Shown here one piece after another: positions 47,079 through 59,400 of a DNA stretch of 64,000 bases (positions within the stretch are counted from its first letter, which is position 1; the number at the start of each line of letters is the position of its first letter). Both the position numbers and the translations under genes were made by a program. This DNA is from Thinopyrum elongatum. Lineage: Eukaryota > Streptophyta > Magnoliopsida > Poales > Poaceae. The DNA is taken from contig CM022299.1 in assembly GCA_011799875.1 (NCBI GenBank), positions 213,658,070 to 213,722,069 on the forward strand, written 5' to 3'. A model generated the notes under the pieces. That model had not been told where the DNA came from and did not search any database. It saw nothing but the letters and a program-made list of their open reading frames with translations.

Positions 47079-47435
47079 CTACTCCATGTTTGAGGCATCA
47101 ATGATGTTCAATTCACCTCTCAAACGGCAAAATACTTTCTCATCAAGCGGTTTGGTGAATATATCCACCAATTGCTTATCAGTATGAACATGCTTAAGAT
47201 TGATGTCTCCTTTAGCAACATGATCACGAATGAAATGATGACGAACTTCAATGTGCTTAGTTCGAGAATGTTGCACGGGATTGTGAGCAATCTTAATAGC
47301 ACTCTCATTGTCGCAAAGCAATGGAACATGTTTCACATGTATCCCATAATCTTTAAGGGTTTGGGTCATCCAAAGTAATTGAGCACAACATGATCCGGCG
47401 GCAATGTATTCCGCTTCGACGGTAGATAAGGATAC
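47079..47435 (-). pseudogene. C-terminal part of Copia RNase H, separated by the gypsy insertion
   Basis: The frame from 47435 leftward carries the Copia RNase H signature STVEAEYIAA and the end of the polyprotein, NPVQHSRTKHIEVRHHFIRD followed by ADKQLVDIFTKPL-like sequence (here TDKQLVDIFTKPL), ending at the stop at 47079. It is the continuation of the pol frame at 60692-62466. The reading frame is conserved across the insertion when one GATAC duplication is counted once. Confidence 0.9.
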
Positions 47436-48241
47436 TGTCGGCGTGCGACACCTATGGGACCCCAAGGGACCCCTTTACGATTCGGCAGGGAGAGAGGTAT
47501 GCACAAAGAGCAGAACCAACGATCGACGCGGGGCGATTTTACCCAGGTTCGGGCCGCTGATCAGCTTAAAACCCTACTCCTGCTTTGTTTTATTATGAGT
47601 GTTCTTGAGCCCAGGCTCCAGGAGCGCTTGCAATGAACAATACATTCAAAGAGCAGCTACGCATGCAGAATGGGCCAGAAGATCCTCCTCCCCTGTAGCA
47701 GTTGCCTTGGGCCTCCTTTTATATGCTCAAAGGGGTCACCACAGTGGCAAAATGTACATACATTGAGGTGTAAAGTAGCTACAGGGTTATCATACCTAAC
47801 CACTGACGGATTAGGACGAGCACATTTAACGCACCGTGAGGTGTCCGTTTAGGTGTCCTCACTTTCTTGGGGATGGAAAAAGGGGCCATTCCATCAGCAC
47901 CACTTAAGCTCTCCTCCACTAGCGCGTTGCCACGCATCTAGAGAAGGACCCAGAATGTCGGGCTTGTTGCTGTGTCGAAGCGGTGGCACAGTAGCAGAAT
48001 CTTGCCGGGCGCCGAATCTTGCCGGGCTTCGCAGGCCACCCCGGCAAGATCTTGCCGGGGAGGCTGGCTTTCGGATTCCAGCTCTTCCTATCTACTGATC
48101 CTCAGATCTTTGACTTGCTTATTTCTTCGATAGCCTGAGTCAACCTCGAACTGTTTCCCGACAAGCCTTGCCGCGAGTATGGCTACAACTGCCCATGCAC
48201 AAGTACGGGGTACTAATGGCCCAATACTTAGTACACCGACA
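47436..48241 (-). repeat. 3' LTR of the Tat-type element
   Basis: Contains ACCCAGGTTCGGGCC and a cluster of CTTGCCGG octamers (48001, 48018, 48041 inverted, 48051). The last two form a perfect 22-bp palindrome at 48039-48060. It has one copy fewer of the octamer than the right LTR because of a 17-bp indel. Confidence 0.9.
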
Positions 48242-48640
48242 GGAGCCCTCGGGCCTAGGCCACACACGAGTGCGAGGCGTTGTTGGGCTAGGCCCAAACA
48301 GTGCACGGGCACACGTGGTAGGGAATTAACTGCTCGTAAATATCCCGCTTACTGTGCCCCCCACTACACGCGCTTAATGCGCGACGTGGGAAGCGTGCGT
48401 CGAAAGGCTGCAACTGCAACGTGCCTGCAGAGGCGTATTCACATTGGGGAGTAAAAGAGGCGGCCTCGCACCTTCCCCATAAAAAGGGAAATTGCAGAGG
48501 CACAACCTATTTACCCCCCTCTTCTTCTCAATCTGGCCTCTGCCATTATCTTCCCTTCCCGAGCTCAGAGCCAGACTTCTCCCCATCCGCTCTGTGCTTC
48601 CACACCCGCTCGATCCTCAGCCTCTGCCCTCGCAGTTGCC
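48242..48640 (+). other. Upstream region and leader of the antisense ORF
   Basis: Between the LTR and the ATG at 48641. On the minus strand its first bases form the polypurine region before the LTR. On the plus strand CCATAAAAAGG (about 48477-48487) could serve as a TATA box for the antisense gene. No gene otherwise. Confidence 0.4.
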
Positions 48641-51600
48641 ATGCGCCCAAGGCTAGCAAGGCCAAAGGCAAGAGCAAGGAGACGAAGGCCGATGTCCCAG
48701 AGAGTGAACTGGTGAAGATGCGAAAGAAGTTCGTCGTCTTTGCTCCGACGCTCGATGCGAGGGCTTTGAAGAACCGATACTAGTGCATGTGGGCGAAGGG
48801 GACACAAGCTCATCCCGCAACGCGCATAATTCCAGGTTCTTGTTCCAAGGGCGGCCCTGACAGATATCTTTTCTTCACCGCTTACTTCTATTGCGGACTC
48901 TGTCCCCCATTCTCTGATTTCTTTAACAATATTATGTACACATACGGCTTCCACCTTCTTGATTTCATGCCGAACGGCATAATGTGCATGTCCATCTTCG
49001 CTCATCTTTGTGAAAACTTTGTCGGAGTAGTTCCCAACACCGCCCTTTTCCGCCATTATTTTATCCCTCGCATCCAAAAGGGGGAGGCCCTTTCCGGTTC
49101 TATCGCCTGGATCCCACGAGCTTGGAATAAGGAGATATACCCGGATGGAGTTCAACGCGAGAAGTGGGACGAATGGCGGTCTGAGTGGTGCTGGATCAAG
49201 GAATCAGATCCCCATCCGTTCTGTTCGCCTCGTCGGTAGAAGGTTGTCCGCGGCAGTGACTGGAGCGATCTCGCCGTGGAGGACAAGAGGCTCACAATCG
49301 CCACCACCAGGATCCTTCGCCTGAAAGCTGCCGGGCTTACAATGGAGATGATCGGCTTCGATTTCCTCTGCCGCCGCATCGCCCCCCTACAGAGCAGTGG
49401 AAGACCAGTTTAGGAGTATCGGAACGCAGCGGATATCATGAGGCTGCACCCGGGATTGAACAACAATCTGACGACCATGCAGCTCGGCGCTCTTCGCCAC
49501 AAGCTATTCCAGCGTGATGACAAACATCGGTTGCCGACAAGAATTGTTCCTTTGTGCAACAACTCCGCGCTGGGGTCGATCATTGCCTTCATGCCAATGT
49601 TCAACGCCCATGGTCTTGACGCGACTTGGGTCGAGCCAACCGAAGAGGAAGCACAAAAGTTCTTCGACAACTTGTCGGAGAGGGCCGTCCGGGAAGAAAC
49701 GGACCTCATTTGCGCCACCACTGACGAAGAAGTGGCGTATATTGCCTCTAGGGTGGAGGAAGCGAATCTTGCTGCGTAGGCCGGCAGCTTTGGTTTCACA
49801 GAATGGGAAACCAATGAAGCAGAGGTTGTGATGGAAGAAGAACCTGCCGGGGAGGCTGAGGCTGCCGGGGAACAGAGCAGCGCGGCCGCTGAGGGCTTGT
49901 CCGACAAGGACACAGCCGAAGAAGAGCCGCAGGAGGAGCCCCCAGCTCTGAAGAAGACCAAGCGCATTCTTCGAAAGGCCACTTCTGGCATCCCGGCAAG
50001 CCAACCTTCGTCGAGCAGCGAGGCTCCCGGCAAGAATGTGGCCGGCAAGACTGCGCCGCGGTAGGGAGTCTGTCAGCAACCTGCGCGGCGCGCGAGACCC
50101 GCACCTGCGACAACTGCTGAGGCGGCAGGGGCATCTCACACAGCCACATCGGAGGCTGAGGTGGTGGAATCACGCCGACCTCCTGTGCCTGCTACAGCCA
50201 AGCGACCCAGGACCCCTCCTCCGCCCCTCACACGGACACAGCACCGAGGTCGATTTTGACATCTCTGGCTTTAGCCCGGAACGAGAAGAGGAAGAGTAAG
50301 TGTCCTGTCATAGCCTTTACCTTCCAAATCTTGGAGTAATCTCATAGCCTTGTTTTGCCTTGTCTCCGCTGCGATGCAGAAACCTTGGCGGAAAGGGCGG
50401 CGAAGAGGTTGAGAACTTCCACGGGTGACGAGCCCCCGGCTGGCTCTACGAGCGCGCCAGAAATTGTCGTCGTCAGCCCGGAGCTCAGCCCTCAATGCAG
50501 CCCCCAGCGCAGCCCCCAGCGTGAGTTCTCCACTCGTTTTCTGCTGACGGGCGCTGAGGTTTTTACCCTTGCCACTGATATCTTTGGGCTTGCAGGAGAA
50601 GAACAGCAATAGGGAGAGGTGGAAACCGCCCCGTCATGCCACCTTCGTCTACCGCACCGCCCACAAGCGCATATCCGGCAAGAGTTACCACTGACGAGGC
50701 TATCCTGGTTGAGAAAGGGCCGGTATACATGGATACCAGCAACATTTCCCTGGCAACAAACACTGCCGGGAGGGGCGAGGCCACCTCTCAACAACTCGAC
50801 ACAGGTAACTGTTTGCCTTAGAGCACTTGCTATCCTTTTCTTTATCTTTCTTTCTTTTTGTCTCCTTGGACTTCAATCTTAATCTTATTTGATTTCCTTC
50901 CTTCATCCTCCAGAATTCCCTGTGATAGAACACATGGATGTCGACATTGTCATCGAAGAGACCGCCAGAGACGCCGCCGCCGAAGCTGACAGGATCGCCG
51001 CTAGCGAGGCCGCCAAAGACGCCACCGCCAAGGTCGGCGGAACTGTTGCCGAGGAAGTCACCAAGGAATCTGCCGAGAAGGTCGGCGAGGAAACTGGTGA
51101 CCGTACTAACGGCACTCCTGCCACAGGAGCGCCAGGCGCTACATCAGCCACAGAGCCCCCAGCCACCGGCGAGGCGAACGTCGAGGACCAACCATCGACG
51201 TCCGAAGCCCCCTCATCAAGCAAATATCTCAAGGTCGGCGACAAATTATTCATCAACTTGCCGGGCACGGCAAACATTGAAACGTCGACCAGAGGGGAAG
51301 TCTTTGATGAAGAAATCATCGCCGCTGCCGGGCTCGAGATTGTTGATGATCCAAGCGCCAGCAGTGGCAAATCTAAAGAGGGTCAGCTCCTCCAGGCCAT
51401 GGGCGAAAATTTCTGCAAGCTCCAAGCACTCCACCATGCTCGGAAAGAGAAAGCAGATTCCAGAATGGCAGTTGTCGAGGCAGCCGAAGCAGATTTTCAG
51501 AGGCGCGTCGAGCAAATGCAAGTCTGGTATGCCGAGGCCCTTCAAGAGTTGACTACCAGCCGGGAACAAGTGAGCCAAAACTGGACAGAGATCCTCATGA

Positions 51601-52610
51601 AATAATCTGACCTGGAGAAAGCGCAGGAAGAAGCTGCACAAAGAACTGCCGCTGAGGATGCTCTCCTGACAGAGCGTCGCATTGCACTTGACGCCCATGA
51701 GGAAGATCTTGTCGCACGTGAGCAGGCACTCGCCGCCAAGCTTTGCGGCAAAGATGAGGAGGTTGATAAGCTCGTTGCGCAGCGGATCCAGGAGCTGGAG
51801 CAAAAGCACAAGGAGGCGCTCGAAGCTCTAACTGTAGATCATGCCGACAAGCTCAAGGAGGCCGTCGATGCTACCAAGGCTGCAAAGGCTGCCAAGAACG
51901 AGCTGAGCGACAAAGTGAAGAAGCTGGAAGTGGATCTTGAAGAGCACGGCAAGGAGCTCTCGACGCTAAAAGGAGACAGGGAGAAAACTCTCCACAGCCT
52001 GGCGGAGATGCAAGTTGCCATGTCTGACAAGACCAAATAGCTTACTTCAGCCAATGATGCCATTGCCGATCTGAAGCTAAAGCTGACCACGCTGGAGAAG
52101 TCCCTCAAGGACGGCAGGGCCCGTGAGAAGGCCCTAAGCAGAGATCTTCAGGAAGAAAGGAACTTGCTTAAGAGCGCCGCCGCCGCCCAAATTGACTATG
52201 AAAAGGGAGTGAAAATCTGGACTGATCGCCTTGTCAACGCCGCGGAGAGGCTCACTGCATAGTTGTCAACCATGGGGCAGGATGGCCTGCAAAACTTCAG
52301 GTATTCCACTGAAGAAAGGATATCTTCGAGCGCCAGGTTGACCATGTTCTTCGAAAGCATCGTTGACGCTTTGAAGCTGCTACAGTCCACCCGAGCGACC
52401 CAACTGGCCAATGAATCTCGCAAACTTTGCCGGGCCGTCCTCCGCAAGGTACTCGTCAAGGTGGTATATAATAACCCTGGCATTGATCTCACCAACGTGC
52501 TCGACCACTTGCCGAAGGATGTAGATCTCAAGTCACTTGAGGAGCTTGTCGCGCCCATCCTTGAGAAAGTAGATTCAATCAAGAGGATCGAGGGCCGACG
52601 CAGGGACTAG
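48641..52610 (+). pseudogene. Antisense ORF (aORF) of the Tat-type element: gypsy-associated putative transposase-like protein with coiled coil, decayed
   Basis: Reads opposite to gag-pol. Exon 1 (48641 to about 50295) encodes FFTAYFYCGLCPPFSDFF, YGFHLLDFMPNGI and FAHLCENFVGVVP, which I recognise as the family Pfam calls putative gypsy-type transposon (Transposase_28), function unknown. Putative GT-AG introns lie at 50296-50379, 50521-50595 and 50805-50913. The last exon (50914-52610) holds an Ala/Glu-rich part, then a long coiled coil (about 51370-52260; AEDALLTERRIALDAHEEDL and similar) and a conserved-looking C terminus to TAG 52608. In-frame stops: TAG at 48781, 49237, 49411, 49777, 50062, 52038, 52260 and TAA 51603. 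The frame is lost directly after ATG 48641, as if one G were deleted; further shifts occur near 50230 and 50620. The role of such ORFs is unknown. Confidence 0.75.
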
Positions 52611-53243
52611 CTGCCCCATTTTCCCTTGTCGCCGCCATTCCATGCCAAAAGACAACCAAGTCTTATGTTAGATCCACGGCAACTTATTGATGTAATATAA
52701 CTTGTGTATGTTTGGGTATATGCATGCTATTTCCCTTGTCTGATTCCTTTATGTATGGAACATACCCTACGCTTACTGAAAACTTGCCGGCGCGCAACCT
52801 GCCGCGAGCGTTGGGTGCGGGACTTCGGCAGCCTGCTGGAGGTGCAGCGGCCGGCAAGGCACCTTGGCTTTCTCAGTGCAGCCACTTAAATTGTTGAGCG
52901 GACTCGAAACAAAATAAGGGCGCAACCAATTATGACAAGGGTTCCTTCGCGTGCAGGTTTTCCATACAAAAGTCGTAATCATCTAAGGAAAATAACTTTG
53001 TAATAAAGGAAACTTGCTTTAAGTTTTAGAACTTAGCTTTCTGTCCTTGTTCTTCCTCCAGTAAGGCGTCAATTCTGAACGTCGCCAACTTGTACTCGTA
53101 TCCTCATCCCCCCCGGCAAACGTGCACACGAGGAATCCTTCTGTCTTTTGAGAAAAAGAAAGAAGAGAAAATGAAGATATGGAACCTTGGCGGTTCGTTA
53201 GAGCTTATCGGGAACAAGTGTCATACAACATCTTAGATAAGCA

Positions 53244-53305
<62 letters not shown>

Positions 53306-53451
53306 CATGGAAATCAATAAGGAAATGCACAACACTTAAACTTATTCATCTGGGCTCAGGGTCTGTGCCTGGCTTTGTACAAAGGATTACATGCCTCGCC
53401 GGCAAGACTTGTACAAAAAGGTGGTTGCCGGGAGCCCCCGGCAACCGCGCC
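52611..53451. other. Spacer between the aORF and gag-pol 3' ends
   Basis: The two genes converge here. The spacer has no supportable gene and contains the AT microsatellite and three of the CCGGCAAG octamers (52783, 52851, 53399). It should carry the 3' ends of both transcripts. Confidence 0.6.
53247..53302. repeat. (AT)28 microsatellite
   Basis: Uninterrupted AT dinucleotides over 56 bases, between the convergent genes of the Tat-type element. Confidence 0.95.
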
Positions 53452-56400
53452 TTATGGGTAGAACTTACGAAGATGTTCGGTATTCCAGGAGTTGCTCACT
53501 GGAACGCCATCTTCGGTCTCCAGGCGGACAGCGCCGGGCCTGGTGACTCGTACTACCCGATAAGGGCCTTCCCACTTCGGCATCAACTTGTTTGAATTCT
53601 TGGCGGACTGAATCCGTCGAAGAACAAGGTCGCCTTCCTCAAGGCTTCGGGCATGAACTTTGTGGCTATGGTAGCGACGCAAAGCTTGCTGGTAGCGTGT
53701 AGCTCGCACAGCAGCCTGAAGACGATTCTCCTCAAGGAGCACAGCATCATCTTGCCGCAGTTGCTCTTCCTCAAGCTCATCATAAGCGAGCACTCGAGGT
53801 GATCCTTATATGAGTTCCGTGGGGAGAACTGCTTCTGCTCCGTAGACCAGAGCGAAGGGTGTCTGGCCGGTGGCTCGATTTGGTGTCGTTCTGATTGACC
53901 AAAGAACCGCCGGCAACTCATCAATCCAGCGTCTTCCGCACTTTCTCAGCCTGTCAAAGGTTCTGGTCCTGAGACCGCGCAGCACTTCAGCATTAGCCCT
54001 CTCCGCTTGGCCGTTACTTCATGGGTGAGCAACAGAGGCAAAAGAAATTTTGCCGCCAAGGTCTTGGACATACTGCATGAAGGTGCGACTTGTGAATTGC
54101 GTACCGTTGTCGGTGATGATCCTGTTGGGCACACCGAAACGGCAAACTATTCTTTTAGAGAACCTGACGGTTGATTGTGCTATCACCTTCCTCACCGCTT
54201 CCACCTCCGGCCACTTTGTGAACTTGTCGATTGCAACATACAAGTACTCAAAGCCCTCGGTAGCACGGGGGAAGGGGCCCAATATGTCGAGCCCCCAGAC
54301 CGAAAATGGCCAGGAGAGAGGGATCGTCTGAAGAGTTTGAGCTGGCTGATGTGATTTCTTCGAATGAAACTGGCACGCTTCACACTTGGTTACTAGTGCA
54401 GTTGCATCCTGGAGAGCGGTGGGCCAAAAGAAACCTTGCCGGAATGCTTTCTCGACAAGTGCTCTTGATCCTATGTGAGAGCCACATATGCCTCCATGTA
54501 TCTCTGCCAACAGCTCTAGTCCATCCTCCCGAGGAATGCACTTCAATTTCACACCGCTTGGTCTCTTTCTGTACAGGACGTCATCGACGAACTTGTACAT
54601 AACAGACCGACGGGCTACTTTTTCCGCTTCTTCCTGTTCCTCAAGGAGTTCTCCTGTCTGAAGGAAATGGACAATGTGCTGTGCCCACACTGGAGCCTGG
54701 GGCTCGACAGCTAGGACTAAAGGCATCTCTTCCGCCAGGGGAACATTTGTCTCGACAGCGAAAGCGTGAGGTTCCGCCGGAGCCTGTCGTTCCCCGGCAG
54801 GTTTGTTGCTGATCCCGGCAAGTTCCTTGCCGGCGGCTCGAGGGAGCTCTGCCGGAAAGTACTGTCCAGAATTCAACTTTCTTCTCTTTTCTTGCTGCAT
54901 TGATGGCGCCACAGATGGTTGAGTCAAATGGAGCACAAAAGTTCCTGGTTCCACAGGCAACTTGAGGGCAGCGCGCTTCGACAAGTCGTCAGCAATACTG
55001 TTTTCGGCACGAGGAATGTGCTTCATTTGCAGACCGTCAAAGCGCTCTTCCATTTTTCTCACTTCATCCACATAAGCTTGCATCAATGGGCTCTGATAAT
55101 TCTTGTTAACTTGCCTGACGACAAGCTGCGAATCGCCTCTGATAACGAGCTTCTTGATACCAAGGTCCGCCGCGATCCTGAGACCGGCAAGCAGCCCCTC
55201 GTACTCCGTAGTGTTGTTTGTCGAACTCTCCCGGGGAAAATGCATCTGGATTACATACTTGAGGTGCTCTCCGGTGGGTGCGAAAAGCAGCACACCAACA
55301 CCGGCGCCTTGCAGCGAAAAAGCCCCGTCAAAGTACATAACCCATTCTTGATCAACTTCCTTGCCGGGGAGAGTCATTTCTCGAACCTCGTCGTTTGGCG
55401 TTGGGGTCCATTCCGCAATGAACTCTGCCAAGGCCCTGCTCTGAATTGTCGAAGTGCTTTCAAACTTGAGACCAAAGCTCGGCAACTCCAACACCCACTC
55501 CACAATTCTACCGGTTGCCTCTGGATTTCGCAAAATCCATTGCAACGGAAAGCGAGTGACGACGGTGATTTCATGTGCTTGGAAATAATGGTGCAACTTC
55601 CTCGAGGCCATAAGGAGGCCGAAGAGCAACTTCTGCACACCAGAGTATCTTGACCTAGCTCCCTGCAAGAGGGAGCTAACAAAATAAACTGGGCGCTGCA
55701 CCACCTTTTTCTTTTGCACTGGTCCTTCTGACTGCGCAGATCCTGTCTTGCCGGGATCAACCCTTGCCGGGGAAGATCCTGTCGCGTCACTTGGCGGTCC
55801 CGCCGCTGGTATTGCCTCCTCATCAGCTTCTCTCTGCGCCACTAACGCAGCACTAACCACTTGATTTGTCGCTACAAATATAGCAGCAACGGCTCTTGCG
55901 GCTTAGGCGCGACTAGTGTTGGCGGGGAAGAAAGGTATTTCTTCAAATCTTGCAGCACAGCCTTCGCTTCCGGAGTCCATTTCATTGGACCTGCCTTCTT
56001 CAAGATTTTGAAAAAGGGCAGGGCGCGCTCAGCAGATTTGGAAATAAACCTGCTTAGGGCAGCAACACAACCGGCAAGACGATGCACATCCTTGACGCGT
56101 CTTGGCGCTTCAATCTGCTCAATAGCTTTGATCTTGTCGGGATTCGCTTCGATCCCCCGTTGAGATACAAAGAATCCGAGAAGCTTGCCGGAAGGAACAC
56201 CAAACACGCACTTCTCAGGATTGATCTTGCGCAGATTTGCAAATGTCTCTTCTAGATCTTGTATGACCGTCGCTTTGTCCTTGGTTTTGACCACTATGTC
56301 ATCCATGTATGCCTCCATATTTCTATGGAGCTGAGGCTCAAAATCAATTTGGACTGCTCTCGCAAATGTAGAACCAGCACTTTTCAACCCGAAAGGAATT

Positions 56401-59400
56401 CGTATAAAACAATACGTACCACATGGGGTGATAAATGCGGTCTTTTCTTCATCTTCTTTTGCCATGAAGATCTGATGGTACCCTGAGTAGGCATCAAGGA
56501 ACGACAGTAGGTCACAACTAGCAGTGGAGTCCACAATTTGGTCGATGCGCGATAAGGGAAAGGGATCTTTTGGACAGGCTTTATTGATGTTTGTATAATC
56601 AATACACAGCCTCCATTTCCCATTCGCCTTGCGCACTACAACCGGATTAGCCAACCACGTTGGGTGAAGCACTCCTTTGACCAATCCTGCCGCTTCCAGC
56701 TTCCTGATTTCTTCGGCAATGAATTCTTGCCGCTCCAAGGCTTGCTTCCTAACCCTCTGCTTGACGGGCCGCGCGTGAGGACAGACAGCAAGGTGGTGCT
56801 CAATTACCTCCCTGGGAACACCGGGGATGTCAGACGATTGCGATGCAAACACGTCGGCATTCGCCCGCAGGAAGGCAATGAGCGAGCTTTCCTATTTGTC
56901 GTCCAGGGTGGAACTTATGGTGAAAGTTCCTCCCGTTTCGTCCTCCCTGACGGGCACCTTCTTGGTCTCTGGTGGAGCAGCCTTGGATTTCTTTTTCTTG
57001 CCAGTGGAACTCTCTGGTGCATCCTCAACAGAAGCGCAGCACTCCGAGGAGGTGCGCTTGCCGGAGTCCGCGCCAAGATTCTTGCCGGTCTTCTTCTTCC
57101 CCCCGGGAGTTCCAGCGGCAGGAGCAGATGCCTTGATGGCAGGTGCTGCAACTGCTTCCCGGTAGAGTTGGTCGGCACAAATGAGCGCATCCTTTTTATC
57201 AGAGTGGATAGTGATGACACTCAACGGCCCGGGCATCTTCAGCACATTATACGTGTAGTGTGATGCAGCCATGAACTTAGCCAGCGCTGGGCGACCAAGG
57301 ATCCCATTGTATGACATAGGGATCTTGGCGACATCAAACACTACCTTCTCTGTCCTGTAGTTGAGCTCGCTACCAAATGTCACTGGTAGCGTAATCTTAC
57401 CCTTTGGCTGGGTTCTTCCTGGATTGACCCCTTGAAACGTGCTTGTTTCCTCGAGATCTTCATCAGGAATTTGGAGCCTCTTGAGCACATCTGGCGAAAT
57501 TAGGTTCAGCCCGGCCCCACCGTCAACTAGCATTTTCGTCACCTTGAGGTTGTGGATTGTCAGTGAGACCAACAATGGCAAGCACCCGACCGCGGTTGTG
57601 CGATCAGGGTGATCCTCGGCATCGAAAATGATAGGCGTGTTGGACCACTTCAGGGGCTTATATGCATCTAGTGATGGCTCCGTTGCATTAACCTCTCGCG
57701 CCCACTGTTTAAGTCGATGGTGGGAAGAATGCAACGAGGCGCCCCCGTCGATACACATGGCCTCTGTAGCTTTCTGAAATTCTTGCTCACTGGACTCATC
57801 ATCTTCCTCATCATCATCACCACCCTCTTCTTTGTCACGGCGTCGAGCAGGCCTCTCCCTCTGTTGCTTGGCCTTGCCGCGGCGACCCCCTCGGCCACCG
57901 TGCTTCTTGCCGGACCCCTCAGCATCGTCTTGGGCCTTCTCCTTGTCTCGCTTTTCATACTCAGCTCTCTGCTTCTCGACAAGCTGCTCAACTTGCCGGC
58001 AGTTTTGGAGATCGTGGCCCTTGGTGCGATGGATCTTGCAATACTGCTTGCCGGAGCTTTCCGACTTGTCGGCAGCCGCCAAGGCCTGGCAGGAGGCGCA
58101 CTCGGCAAGTTCCTTGCCGGGGTCATCAACCTTGGCCTTCTTGGCGGCGCCAGGGTTGCCGGATTCCTCGACAGCAAGCACGGCCTTGCCTCTGCGCTTC
58201 TTGTTCTGCCCCGGCCTTTCCTTGACGGGGTTGCAGCGCCTTCATCTTCTGATTCACCCCCTGCACCAACAGCCTCGCCAGGGAGTTTCCTCCCTTCTTC
58301 AGCTCGAGCGCACTTGTCGGCCAAAGCGTAAAGCTCGGCAATACTCCTGACCTTGTTCATCGCCAGGTCTTCACGCATTTTGCGGTTGCGCATGTTCTGA
58401 TGAAATGCGCTAACAACAGCGGCAGGGTGAACGTCAAGAATATTGTACTGCACCCGGCTAAACCTCTGGATAAACTTGCGCAGGGATTCGCCCTCCTTCT
58501 GAGGGATGATATGCAAATCACTCTCTTGGCCAGGAGCTTGGTGGCCTCCAACAAAGGCGCCAACAAACTGATGGCACAGATCTGACCAAGAAGAAATAGA
58601 ATTCTCCGGCAGATGCATCAACCATGACCTAACATTGGGTTTGAGCACCAATGGGAAGTAGTTGGCAAGTATCTTGTCGTCTCGGCCCTCGGCAGCCTGC
58701 ACCGCAATGGTGTAGATGCTCAGGAACTCCGAGGGATGAGTCTTGCCATCATATTTCTCCGGGACCTCTGGCTTGAAGGTTCGGGAATTGGGCCACTGGA
58801 CTTGCCGCAGCTCACGGGTAAACGCTGGAGTACCTACCTCGTAAGGTAAGTCGCCTGCGTCCCCTGGCGCAGGATCATCAACAGCGGGCCTTGCACGCTT
58901 ATCAGATTGATAGCGCGCTTCCCGTCGCCGCTCAATGGTAGTTCGAGCGTCCTCTTTGCTTTGTTCCTGGAGAACCTGCCGCTGATCGCGGCGCATCCGC
59001 GGATCGGACGGCGCCGTGGAGTCATCATCATGGCCATCAGTCCGCCGGGTTGTCGACCGCCGCTGGTGTCGTGGAGGGGAGTGCACCGTGGTCGCACCAC
59101 CTCCGGTTTTCTCCATATTGGCTCACGCCGGATCGATGGACCGCCGTTGTGAGGGCCCTGCCTCCTGCGGCCCATCCTTGTTGGCGAAGCCAATGAGACT
59201 CTGGATAGTAGCTCGCCACTCCTCCATCTTCTCTGGAGTAGGAGGGAAATCGAGGAGCAGCTGCGCACGCACCAAAGCTTCCGCTGGCGTAGGTGGCGGT
59301 GACAGGTGCAAAGTACGTGAGGTGCTCTGACTCCTAACCAAGTGAGAAGGAGCACCGTCACGATCACGCGACCGCGCGCCACTTCCGCCAGCAATTTGAT

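Noticed and set aside
50903..51811. Minus-strand frames opposite the antisense ORF
   Set aside because: Ser/Ala-rich shadows of the plus-strand coiled-coil coding sequence.
53247..53302. AT run as an origin or scaffold attachment site
   Set aside because: A simple (AT)n microsatellite explains it; nothing else supports a function.
54919..55653. 244-codon plus-strand frame
   Set aside because: It is antisense to the RNase H region of the Tat-type pol, which has clear motifs.
57717..58350. Plus-strand frames opposite the gag/protease region
   Set aside because: Shadow frames of the minus-strand gag-pol; low complexity only.
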